A stretch of DNA of 64,000 bases, taken from Plicaturopsis crispa FD-325 SS-3 (lineage: Eukaryota; Basidiomycota; Agaricomycetes; Amylocorticiales; Amylocorticiaceae). The stretch is from positions 343,470 through 407,469 of the forward strand of contig KN832564.1 of the NCBI GenBank assembly GCA_000827205.1, read 5' to 3'. Both the position numbers and the translations under genes were made by a program. Below the pieces are notes generated by a model that did no database searches, was not told the DNA's origin, and worked only from the letters and a program-made list of their open reading frames with translations. Below, one piece after another: positions 38,811 to 50,367 of this stretch; the stretch's first letter is position 1, and each line of letters begins with the position of its first letter.

Positions 38811-39503
38811 ATTGGTAGCGATGGAGCGAATGGGGCTAGTATGTTTGTCTTCTCGTTTTCACGCTCTGATACCTGTGATTCTTAGTTCCAAATTATAGGT
38901 CATCGGGGGGATGCTACGGCGCCCACAACGAGCATGCAGCATGCGGGGTGTGGGGTAAATGGATTGGTTCCGTGATCTAATCTTGAATAATTAAGGTTAC
39001 TGATTGGAAAGGTACGGAGGACACACCTTTGGATCTGCAAGCAGGCGATTACGCTGTTCCTCTCGATACAAGCGTACGCATCTACATAGCTACTCGGTAC
39101 TGCTTTGCATTCATTAACGACTTTACAGTGCTTCAGCTTGAGCAGCTAGCCAACAAGATAGTGTACCGCATCATCTCTCGAGACGCGTATACTCTACCGT
39201 AGACGTCACGCGGTTTAATGAAACCAAGGCCGTTCCTGAAGAGCGTCCGCGAACTTATTTGGTCCAGTTCATGTGCCATTGCCAACATAGCACTGTTGAT
39301 TCTCTCTTTCCGGTCCCGCGATTTGTACATCGGGCATATTTACTCGGAAAGGCCACGAATGATTAACGTGAGTTGCGCAAGCGGTGGATTATAAGAGGCC
39401 TGGCGACTCCTGGCGATAGCGTTTCCTCTGCCCGCCCACTCTGTGATCTACTTGGTGGCCGTCCGGTACTAGGTTAAAACGGCACCCACATTTTCCTTTT
39501 GCC
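38811..39503. other. Intergenic region upstream of the DUF6534 gene
   Basis: About 690 bp. A 65-codon minus frame at 39133-39330 has no recognised motif. No repeat or element is seen. Confidence 0.45.
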
Positions 39504-41621
39504 ATGGCATCCCCTTCAAGTATACCGCCGGACTTCACGGTTGACAACACTCTGGGTGCCGCTTTCATTGGTTTTGGTTTCTCTTGTTTGTGAGTACACG
39601 CATCTACGGAGGATAAGACAGTCTATCTTACATTACATGCAGATTCTTAGGTATCTCCTCCGCTCAGGTATACCGCTACTTTCGCCGATTTCCGTCAGAT
39701 CGGCTGGTGTACAAACTGCTCGTGAGTCACTCCTCATAGGGAGCATGAGCCCAAGCTGACAAGCATCAGGTCGTTCTTGTGTGGTACATGAACTCGTCTC
39801 AGGTTTTTCTTCTGTCTAACTGATTTTCCTCAGGGTTTTGGAGCTCGTCGATCAAGCTCTCATTGCCGATGCAGGTAGGAGATTGAAGAGAAATCGTTCA
39901 CTCATTGAAAGCGCTGACTGAACACATGGCATCTAGTTTATTGTGCGTGCTAGCAACTTATGTCATGAGGAAGCCTGGTGACACTACTCGTACAGATGAT
40001 CTTGTCACGTAGGTTGTCCTGTTCTTGACGATAGTCATTTCAACTCATCTCAAACACTCCGTAGGAACTTCGCAAACCCCCAGGCGCTCGTCGCCAAACC
40101 AGTAAGATGGTATGCTGATGGAATGCCCGACTAATAGCGTTACTGATTATCATTATATTAGGTCGCTCATTGTAAGAGAAACTGCTTCGGATCGACTGGC
40201 CACGTATACCGGGCTCACGATCTCAACAGCTGCAAGTCGCCATAGGACACTTCGGTGGAACTATCGTAAAATGGTAATCATTCTACCCAGAGAAGTCCCT
40301 CAGCCTGACTAACGTTCTCGTTACCAGTGCATTTGCGCTGAGAGTATGGAGATGTAAGTGATAACTGACATTACCGAGCGTCATGAGCTGATCTGTACCC
40401 CTCGACAGTTAGCGGTCACAACATTCCTATCACATTCACTATCGTGTGTACATTCTCTCCACGCTCTATGGGGGGATCCGAAAACAAGCTCACATTCAAT
40501 AACGCTAGCTTTTGATGGTCTTCAGTGCACTTTGTACGTGCTTGTCTTGGTTTCCTTGATTTTCTCTCATGCTTTCCAAGGTTTCGTCCTCGGTAAGAGA
40601 CTCATTCTTTTGCATCCGCGGCTAGTCCACTTAACCATGTCGCTTTCTGCAAGTGTACACCGTCCAAGGGTGAGCTCTCGGAACCTAGCACTCAATCCAT
40701 GTATCAATTGATTTTTCTGCTTCAGATTTGCCCTCGCTTATCAAGGTGTCGTCGCCGATGCGACCGCCTCACTCAAGGTGTGCAGCCAAATATCTTCACT
40801 TGCAAGCGCTCTCTCATAAGCGTGCTATTATCCTCTCATTTCTTGCTCAGATATGGTCAACAATATCGTTGAGTCTAGGGGCCTCGACAGATGTGTTCAC
40901 CGCTATCGCCTTATGCTGGTATCTGCGGAAGCTCCGAACAGGATTCAAGAGGTGTGTTTTTCGTTAGCGAGCTTGCGACCTCACTAAATGCCTCGTCCAC
41001 TAGAACTGATAGTTTGGCCCGGCGTCTGACACTTTTCTCTATAAACACTGGTGCCATGACAAGGTGAGTACTTTTCAAAATCCCGTTATCTGCTGGTTGA
41101 ATTGACATACATCTCTAATAGCACCGTCAGCATTGCTACACTTATCGCCGTGAGTAAACGATGGTCCTTCGGGGCCATTGCCGTGTCTACCCCGCCGAGT
41201 AAAGACTCACCGAAAATTGCTTGATCTCAGTACCGCTGCATGCCCGGCAATTTTGTTTTTATGGGCATCTACTTCGTGCTTAGCAAGCGTGGGTGTCAAG
41301 TCTACTTGCTACAGAGTTCCTTTGCTTACGAGTGTATCAGTCTATGCGATCTCGTTTCTGGCAACGTGAGTGCTGCGGCTCGTTCACTGAGGATATGCTT
41401 TATCTAAAAGTCTACCTTAGACTCAATACGCGACAGCAAATCAGGGGACGAGGCACCGACAATGAGGACTCTCCCAGCTACGACAATGATTTCCTGCATC
41501 TCGGTGCCTCCAAAAACTGCATCCCCACACAAGCAGCTCAAAAGGTCTGTAGTTCCGCGCGATAGAATCGTTCATAAACTCGGCTCACACTTAGTATGCC
41601 ACAGTCGATTGGGACCATTGA
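39504..41621 (+). CDS. DUF6534 seven-helix membrane protein
   Basis: Predicted seven-transmembrane protein of a large mushroom family of unknown function. I model 21 exons: 39504-39589, 39643-39721, 39770-39783, 39834-39874, 39954-40008, 40065-40109, 40162-40171, 40230-40273, 40328-40353, 40409-40443, 40509-40533, 40581-40592, 40654-40669, 40726-40777, 40851-40951, 41004-41063, 41122-41149, 41231-41288, 41341-41365, 41421-41544, 41595-41621; 320 aa. Family features: LGAAFIGFGFS at the start, VVLVWVLELVDQALIAD, ALRVWRLS, ALCWYLRKLRTGFKRTDS, then FVLSKLYAISFLATLNTRQ. Four exons are only 10-16 nt. Phase holds at every join and the result reads like the family, which supports the model; single borders may be off. 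Confidence 0.75.
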
Positions 41622-42547
41622 AATTGGGATAAATCAGGAGGTTTCGGTCATGAGCAATATTAATCTTGTGAGTGTAAAAGATTGGCCTGGGCAGAAGGAA
41701 GACCGACTCATGCACGCTCTGTAGCCTGATTATAGGCTTTGACTATGCACACAAGCTACGTCCGACTGCTAGTGAGTTTCGATACCTCTTCAATACCTAG
41801 CTCTCAACATTGATGCCCATTCACTTTTGGTGGTAGTGTTTCCGGTATATCCAGAGGATATCACGATCTCATGTGGCGATATTGTTCAACTGTTGTATCA
41901 AAATTGTATAGTACGCGGTATTATTTCTTTCCTGGGTTGATTCACGGTGCAATTGCGTTCTGGGAGCGTCAAACCGGTTATGTATTCAAGTTATGTTGAT
42001 TTCTTTCATAGCGTACTATGAGATCTCTGCCTCTTCGGCTGCGAGGACTGTCGGAAGTCGGGCTTTGACTCGTCCTCCTCCTCCGCGCCCGTCACGGTTT
42101 CGTTAACGTTCGAACCAAGTTCAAACGTGCATCACTGCATGTGCATCGCCGTTTAGTGTCACGATTCAACGTCTTCGCACCGCCGACAATCTCTGGGGCT
42201 CCTCGCGCCCTGCGAACATCGGAGAGACGTCGCAGAAATAAATAGAGAATAGGAACCGGACCGTGTCAGCAAACGGTCAGAAACTGGTCAGAAATCGTTA
42301 TCGTCATTTGCCTTCTTTGCGGTCGATTTCCGGTCATTCTTGCCCTCGGGATCGTGCTCGTGACCTTTATGGCATTGTGACCACTGGCGGACAGACCTCT
42401 CGCCTTCCTTCTGGATATAAAATGTCCAGGGCTCACGTCGCGCTCCTGGGTAAGGGCTTGCCGCCGTACGCAAGCAACGACGCAGTCCTTGTCAAATCCT
42501 CGACATCCCAGTCTGCGTTACCATTCGCCGCTGATTCTAAACCGAAC
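41622..42547 (+). promoter_or_regulatory. Upstream region of beta-galactosidase with TATA box and CreA-type sites
   Basis: TATAAAA at 42416-42422 is a strong core promoter. It overlaps an in-frame ATG at 42422, so that ATG cannot be in the usual transcript. Two SYGGRG hexamers fit CreA binding: CTGGGG at 42193-42198 and GCGGAG (minus strand) at 42081-42086. Glucose repression by the creA product at the window's left edge is therefore plausible; this is inference. Confidence 0.5.
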
Positions 42548-45500
42548 ATGAAACGGACTTTGCCAGGTCGGCTGTGGGCGACAGTCGGATTGCTTTTTGT
42601 GTTGCTCTGGGCCGCACCCAGAGTAACATCGTATACGAGGCCTAACGCTCCTCGTGTAGCTGCTCCGGTGCTTGACATCACAAATGGGCTCACAGGTCAA
42701 GTGCAGTGGTAAGCGGACCGCTCCAAACATTTAAGTCCGACGCGTCGAGCTGCAAAGTAATGCTAACTCTATTGCAGGGATAATTACAGTCTCTCCTTGA
42801 ATGGCCAAAGGATATTCTTGCAGTGCGTGCAGGTCGTTATGAACACTTTCATTGGTTGACATTCCGAGATAGCTCTGGAGAGTTCCATACATTCCGCCTG
42901 CCCGTCCCTTCGCTCTGGCTTGATATACTCCAAAAGGTCTGTCCCTATTGACATGGGTCTCAACTTTATCCTGAGCTGCGGGCAAGATTAAAGCCGCAGG
43001 CTTAAACGCGATCAGTCTTTATACGCACTGGGGTTTGATAAACCCTTCCCCTGGCGTGATCGACTTGGACGGATATCGTGCTCTCGAACCTCTATACGAG
43101 GCTGCAAAAGCCGCAGGAATTTTCGTCGTTCTCCGTCCGGGTATGTATCATTTCCCTCGGTCAGTAACAGTGATAGTCACATTGTACAGGTCCCTATATT
43201 AACGCTGAAACGACGGCTGGCGGAATCGCGCACTGGGTTACCTCCCAAGTAGCTGGAGGTCTTCGGACCAATGCCACGGACTATGAGGCATCTTGGAAAG
43301 ACTACGTCTCAGGCATAATAAATGCCACAGTTCCTTACCAGATCACCAACGGTGGACCTGTTATCGGTGGGTTCTCTTGCGTCGTCACGGGTTTAAAAGT
43401 GACTGACGTCGTGACCAGCTATTCAAATTGGTATGATCTGCTCGAGCAGGGTTTTGAGAGTGCATCGCTCATGCCGATTTGGTGCTCAGATAACGAGTAC
43501 ACCCAGAACGCGATTACGGGAGCGTATTTTGAAGGACTCGAAGCGGCATACCACAACTCGTCCATCGTGGTACCTCTGACCTATAACGATCCTGGAGAAG
43601 GCAAGAATTTTGTCAACGGAACAGTGAGAATTCTTACGCGGGCGTCGAGTTCTCAAGCATCTGATACAGTGCATGTCTCCAGGGCGCACCAGACATCTAC
43701 GGGTATGGCATCGCTACCATGATTTCCTGCTCGTGCAACTAATTCGTCACGGCTAGACTGGATTCTTATCCTCAGGTATGTCGTCATATTCGATCTCGGT
43801 CAGATAGCGATTAAATCCAATCGCCAGGGCTTTGATTGCTCTAACCCAACGGTATGGAAAGGCGTTACTACGAACTATCACTCGTACCACGAAGGTGCGA
43901 CCTTTCCTTCACGATCCATGATATTGCATTCCAGCTGGTTTTTATCGCAGAGACAAATCCTCAGCAACCTTTCTACATTCCTGAGGTATGTTGCGAACAA
44001 TCAATGTCAGTACGGTCCGTCTACTAAAATGACTATGAAGTTCCAAGGGGGTAGTTTCGACGCATGGGGTCCTGGTGCGTTGGCCGCTTTTAACTCTCTC
44101 ACTCTTTCAACACTGATATCATTTTCCGTACAGGGTGTGAGGTTTATATACGATACCGCGTGATAGTCCACTTATCCTCGTCTTTATTCATCAGCACCCG
44201 GATACCTACTTTGCCGTCAACTAACTGGGCCCGACTTTCAGTCTGTGTTCAACCTCCAACTTTGGGCAAGCAATGTCAAATTGGTCAGCTACTACATGGT
44301 CTACGGGTATAGATTCTTTCATCCTGTCTTCCGCGATCCTATCAAGCTCACATATTTTCTGAAGCGGAACATCTTGGGGCGCACTCCCATTCCCTGGAGT
44401 TGTGAGTGCTATATGTTTGTTTTTACTTCCCGGTCTAGTGCTCATGTCGCTTTTCGCGTCTTGCAGTATAGTGAGGCAGTATGAATCTCAAAGACTACAT
44501 TCAATTAACCAGCTCTTCAGCGTCTTATGACTATGGGTCGCCAATTGCCGAGTCACGAGAACTGACAACGAAGCACGCCGAGCTGAAGCGTCAAGGACTT
44601 TTCCTGCGTAGCTCGCCTGAATTTTACAAGACCGACTGGGTCGGCGATAGCACCACCGGCACAATCAACGTCACGAACAGCAACGCTTTCGTAACGTATC
44701 TCCGCAACCCAGACACGTCTGCGGGCTTCTATATTGCGCGCCAGAACGACTCTACTGCAACGTCAGTCCTCGTACCAACCCTAGTTGCCATGGTCTTTAA
44801 CATTCTTATTCTAGGGACACGCTCAATTTCAAATTGACAGTGAGCACGTCCGCTGGAGAGCTTCAGCTTCCTCAGACCGCGTCAGCGATCACGCTCGGTG
44901 GGCGCCAGTCCAAGGTTATCGTTACTGATTACGCATTCGGATCGTCGAGAGCACTGTACTCCACTGCCCAAGTCTTGTTTGCAGGCAAAATCGGCGACCG
45001 CGACGTTCTGTATCTCTTTGGTGACTCTAGCCAGGAGCACGAGGCCTCTATTACATTCACCGGCACCCCGAACCAACTTTTGACAAACACCTCGGACGTG
45101 ATAACTGTGCAAACCTCCGCCGACAACAGCACGCTGATCAACGTACTCCCTGGGACTACTGGACTTGTCACCATCTACGACTCGGATACCCAGCTAGTAT
45201 TGTTCAGCGACACGGATACGGCAGCCACGTTCTGGTCCCCCGTCCTCCCCGGCAATTCCTCGTCTCTTGATAACTACTGGCAGTTCGGAAGTAACTCCTC
45301 GGTGCTCGTCGGTGGGCCGTATCTTGTGCGGAATGCAAGCATCATAGGTTCGGAGCTGGCCTTGCGTGGAGATCTGAATGACAGCGTGCGCATCTCTATC
45401 ATCGCTCCTCCAACTGTCACGTCCATAACATGGAACGGACAATCAATCGGCGTCGACGCTTCTGCAAGCTTCAATCTCACGACAACGGGGGGCTTCGTCG

Positions 45501-47058
45501 GACAGCTGCAGCCCGCCGCCACGATTCAAGCCATCGCTGCCCCCGTTTTGTCCGACTGGAAGTTTGCGGATAGTCTCCCAGAGATTCAGGATGGCTTCGA
45601 CGATGGTAATTGGACCCTAGCCAATCATACTACAACGAATATTCCCTTCAAGCCATACTATGGGGATGGTCGGGTCTTGTATGGCTGCGACTACGAATTG
45701 TGAGTTTCTGCTTGCCACCTCAGTAACGTCTCAACGCCATTGACGCTGAGTAGCTGCGAAAATATCGTTTTGTGGCGCGGCCATTTCAATGCTACGGGCA
45801 TCGAAAAGTCGGTCAATCTGTCCATTAACGGAGGAGAGGGTACGTACCACATGCTCTTTGTTACTTCTCGCTAATATGGGAGGTTGTAGCGTTTGCTGCA
45901 AGTGTTTGGGTCAATGACGTCTTTCTCAACACCTCGTTCGGAAAGTATGTGCCTCCCTCGTTCGACATCACGGTTCGGCGCTTACTTGCTCTGAAAGCTC
46001 GACCAACAATCTCAACATCCTCGAAGAAACCGACGAGAAATTCTTCTTTCCCAATGGATCGCTCAAAGTTGGTCAGGACAATGTGATAACGGTGGTTCAA
46101 GATAACATGGGCTTGGACGAGACAGAAGGTGAGAATTTACCATCGTTATTCCGACGTTGTCCTGATCCTGGTGCTCGTAGATCTGGGTCCGGACGCGTCG
46201 AAGTCGCCGCGAGGGATCCGGGGTTTCCAACTTGATTCTGGGAATTTCTCCGACTGGAAGGTGCGTGTTCCTTCTACATGAGCGTCGGGGTATATCTCAT
46301 GTCGTACAGGTTCAAGGGAAAATCGGGGGATACTCGAAGTATGTATTGCCTAGTATTCTTCCCGACTGTATCGACCAATACTTAATTCTTTGGCAGCTAT
46401 CCTGACAAAACGCGCGGTGTCTTCAACGAAGGAGGCCTTTTCGGGGAACGCAAAGGTACCAAATGCAGCTCTTTGATGCACGCTGGATAGTTAACCATTG
46501 GTCCCATTAATCACACCAGGTTGGCATCTGCCTGGCTTCGACACCTCGGGCTGGGAAAGCCGGAATCTCTCCGAGGGCCTCCCGAACTCTACAGCGGGCG
46601 TCGGGTTCTTCGTCTCGACCTTCGACTTAGCTATCCCACACGGTAATGACGTCTTCCTATCCTTCAATTTCAACAATGCGTCCCAGCCATACCGGGCGTA
46701 TCTTTTCGTGAACGGGTGGATGATGGGAAAACGAGTCGGGAATCTAGGGTGAGCATCCTTTTCAATTACGCCGTGTTCATGAGTTGAATTCACTGCGCAG
46801 TCCGCAAACAAAATTCCCTGTGCATGAGGGTATTCTGGAATATCAAGGCACTAAGTACGTAGGCAACTCGCTGGAGTGAAACCCGTTCACTGATTTTGCA
46901 TATGCTCTAGTACGGTCGCTGTCGCGCTTTGGGCGCTGGAACCCAATACACCAGTTTCGCCGACGCTTGATATCACTATCGACGCTGCCTTTGAAGGCGG
47001 CGTGGGTGGTGTTGTATCGAACAATCCGCCGTGGTCCGCGGACGGAAGAGACATTTGA
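42548..47058 (+). CDS. Secreted beta-galactosidase, glycoside hydrolase family 35
   Basis: Releases terminal beta-galactose from plant oligosaccharides or pectic and hemicellulose side chains outside the cell. The long protein (close to 1,000 aa, as in fungal LacA) is spread over about 26 exons. It begins at 42548 with a signal peptide (LWATVGLLFVLLWAAPRVTS), the first ATG after the TATA box. The GH35 core shows GEFHTFRLPVPSLWLD, LRPGPYINAE, the acid/base Glu in AIQIDNEYTQN, and the nucleophile Glu in YIPEFQGGSFDAWG, then GGTSWGALPFPGVYTSYDYGS. The beta-sandwich domains follow, with FDTSGWESRNL near the end; the last codons are at 47058. Exon 15 is only 4 nt (44467-44470), and a 12-nt exon supplies AIQI. 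Many Asn-X-Ser/Thr sites fit secretion. It converges with the MFS gene 97 bp away. Confidence 0.93.
44467..44470 (+). other. Four-nucleotide exon of the beta-galactosidase gene
   Basis: TATA, preceded by TTGCAG and followed by GTGAGG. The exon before ends at 44401 after GGAGTT and the next starts at 44521 with CGTCTTATG. Only inclusion of these four bases gives GVYTSYDYGS, the invariant GH35 sequence, in frame. Confidence 0.75.
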
Positions 47059-47154
47059 AAACGGGTATTGGTACTGCACGTACTTACTTTGTATACATTG
47101 GGTCCCTAAGATAAACAGACGAAATAGTACCTGCATGTCAAATCTTGATACAGC

Positions 47155-49420
47155 TCAATCCATGCGCTGCGCCTTGGGCACGATTGACCACAATACAACA
47201 GCGACACCCATTAATGTGACCAAGCTGCAGGAATAATAATAGAATTTAGCGGGCCTGCTGACGGAGATACGAGCATCTGTACGAGCTCACATTGGTTGCA
47301 GGGATATGATTCCAAAGCGAAAAGCAAGAAGTCCTGTGAGGAACGGGAACACCGCTGACCCAGCTACGCCAAAGCCGGTGATCCATCCAATGGCTTCGGT
47401 CAGCAGCCAAGCAGGAAGAACGTGCGCTGAGTGACTGAGGAGGATGGGATACATGGGGCCCAGTAGAACACCGATGAGGGAGACCTGCATTGATATGTGT
47501 GATTGAGGAATCCTCAGCAGGTGCAAATTATACAAGAATTATTGCTCTTACAGCAACGGCGTTCTCGATCATGGAGGGCACCGCCCATATCGTTGCCTCT
47601 AGCCTGAAAGACATCGTTGCATCAGTCCCATCCTGCGTGACAGACATAGATTTGCGACTGACGCTATGACCAGAGCCGCATATATGAACAAGATTCGCCG
47701 CTCGCCCACCTGATAGCATTGATGGCGTTAGCCAAGTAGTCTTCGCAAAATGAGACTCTCGTACCAAGCGATTCAACCACATCAAACCAAGGCGTCCCAG
47801 AGCGATACCTATCCACAATCATTACTATACCTGTTTTCTTGCCACAGAGAATGATGACAGTGCGATGCACTAACCTCCAAAAAACCCGGACGATATATAG
47901 CCTGCGTTAGCACCTCCATCGCGGGTACGAATAATGAATGTGACGATCCAGCCTGTAAACCGGTCAGATAGCAGCTCATTGTCACGAAATTGTAGCACTA
48001 CCTACCTCCAACAGTGACTTCGAAGCCAACGTATACCAAGGTAAACAACGCGAGAAAATGGACAGTTTTGATCCCGAAGACTTGACGGTACTTGCTTCGG
48101 TCTACTCTTCCGACCTCTGCAGGTGCTATACCGGCCTCTGCCAAGATCGCTATACAGATTGTGTTCAGCAGCTGGGCATAAGGATCACCAAGTTGACTCG
48201 CCATCCTGTTTCTTGAAGCGGAAGACAGTCATGAGAGTAAGCAGGTTTATTACTGACAGCCCGGTAGACACAAGATAGTGGAACGTCCAGTGGCGTGTAT
48301 GGGAGAACGATGTAGCGACCAGCGGAGACACAAGTGCACCAAGACCTAATAGAGTTTCAGCCGCCTTCACTCCTAGCAGCAAAGAACAGAAATCTCCCAC
48401 CGTACGTAGCATGCAGAATACCAAATTTTGTCGACGGGTCACCTTGGCTTGTGCTCGCAACATATGCATTCGCGTGTGCGTTCTACAGCTCCCGAGTCGT
48501 CAAATCCTGGTGTGGTGAGATGCGGTGATTCATACCTGAAAAGATATCCCCAATCCGCTCAAGCCCGATGCGAAAATCATGAGAGGGTATGGCCCTGCAA
48601 AGGACTGGAGTGTATATGCGACCATCTGGAGTGCCGCACCCAAAACGAGAGCCTAGAAGACATTCTGAGCATAGCAATCAACGTGATGTGAAGCACTCCA
48701 TCCGACCTTGCCAAATCCAAACCTATCACAGAAATATATGTTGGCGAAGGCGCCCGTGATGAATCCCTAGTATGTACACGTCGTTGACGAATACTCGCGA
48801 AGAGTACAAGCTGTGTCCACGAACCACCCAATTTGCCACGAAGAGAGTCGATACCAGCACGAATCCGACCTATCGATTGGGTGAAATTTTGGTTGATCAG
48901 TAAAGAAATGATAGACGCGTGATCAAGGTAGACTCGCATGATAATATTCCTGGTACGACGGCAGCAGAGGACCCACAGTACTGTCGTGCCAGCCCTCGAG
49001 GAATAATGAGAAGCAAAGAGAGGAGAAATGCAAAATGCTTTTGCGATGAAAGATGGTAGCCTGCGATTGAGCCGGATGCTGTGGTGGTCCATCTACCACG
49101 GGAGCTAGATAGGGGGGAGGTGGCCCACTGCTGGGATGCTCGCTCACTGTTACAGAACAAACGATATGTTGGACGTTGGGGGACCACTGAGACGGTACAT
49201 TCGACGACGAAAGAGAAGTGAGCTCGATAGCAGCGATGTCTCGTTCTTCAGATCGTCTTGGGTTGACAGAGTCTGGGGACCGGTAGGGCAGCACAGGCAG
49301 TGCCCTAAATCCCAAGTCGTCGGAAAAATCCTCTTCCGAGGACGTGCTTTCACTGGCACGCTCTGTTCTGTATGGCTCATGAGGGGCGTATCGAAGGGGG
49401 GCTGCGGCCGGTCTAAGCAT
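47155..49420 (-). CDS. MFS transporter, fucose-permease-like (Bsc6/FucP type)
   Basis: Twelve-helix permease, probably for a sugar or related small molecule. It runs from an ATG at 49420 through a long acidic and Pro/Ser-rich cytoplasmic N-terminus into exons rich in membrane helices. Recognisable blocks: FLEGWHDSTVGPLLPSYQEYY in helix 1; GFITGAFANIYFCDRFGFGK; ALVLGAALQMVAYTLQSF; DAQANAYV-like; GALVSPLVATSF; KTVHFLALFTLVYVGFEVTVGGW; SLIGVLLGPMYPILLSHSAHVLP; the last exon ends KAQRMD at 47155. One intron (48201-48138) has a GC donor. Its 3' end converges with the beta-galactosidase, so a role in galactoside uptake is tempting but only positional. Confidence 0.85.
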
Positions 49421-50367
49421 GATCGTGGTATAGCGGACTTGTCCGGAAAGGGCCTGGGCACTGTACTATTGTACACGGATGAGACTGGAGTAACTGGACA
49501 GGAAAACATGTCGTTTGTGCACACACATACCGTGCAATTCGCGACTGCTCAAGTTACCGTTGACCCAGGCTGGGACAGGCTTCCGAAGCAGCCGCAGTTT
49601 TTTTTCTGGCTCTGTAAGTCGAACGCGATATCGTCAATGGCGGCACATGCACGCCGTCTGCTATGCTCAGCTAGGATAAAAAAGGAGCGCAGCGCGGTGC
49701 GCAAAAGTGTTCGATAGCTAGTACTTCAGCCTCAGGTAAGTCACATACAGCAAAATTGTGGGGAAGGGTCTGGAAGGGTTCGGATTCGGAAGCAAATCTT
49801 ATCGCGTGTCTTTCGCGTGGTTTTAATTTTTCTGATTACCTCCGCTTTCGCCATCTTTTTGAAGCAATGCTTATTTCTTGCTTATTTCGCATCGTTTCCG
49901 AGACATTTTATGCAGGTTGTAGCGGCTGACTGGGCCTCCGTGAAAACGTCAACACTGGAACAAAGTTGTGAGGAAAGGTACCGTATCGGGTTGACTTGCA
50001 ACTCTGTCGCTCGGCTCGCACATACAATAAGCACCAACGTGAGCCGAAAATTTCTGTAAAGTGCGTCTTCAAGTTTGGGTCCTCTTGCACTATGTTCGTA
50101 CACTGATAGCAGAAAGTAGTACTGAGACACCTGAGGGTTGAACTAAAACCCGGCCGCGCACGGAACCAATGCGGAAATTCGCCTATAAACAACGGTTCAG
50201 ATTTCAATACATTAGATCCGCCATCCGCCTGCATGCCTCACCAACTGCGTCTATTAACCCGCATGTCTTGTAAGCAGGAATAAAAACAAACCGGTGGTGC
50301 CAGGACACAGTGGTCGCTCCTGCTTCATACCTCCAAACTACTGCTAGGATTCGTCCAATCGCAAGCC
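49421..50367. other. Divergent intergenic region
   Basis: About 950 bp between the MFS gene (-) and the intronless gene (+). Frames here (for example the + strand frame that runs out of the MFS gene to 49717) show no domain. It presumably holds both promoters. Confidence 0.45.

Noticed and set aside
42422-42547. ATG at 42422 as start of the beta-galactosidase
   Set aside because: It overlaps the TATA box; the ATG at 42548 begins a proper signal peptide.
47201-49420. Several small + frames across the fucose-permease-like gene
   Set aside because: They are antisense to its membrane-helix exons.
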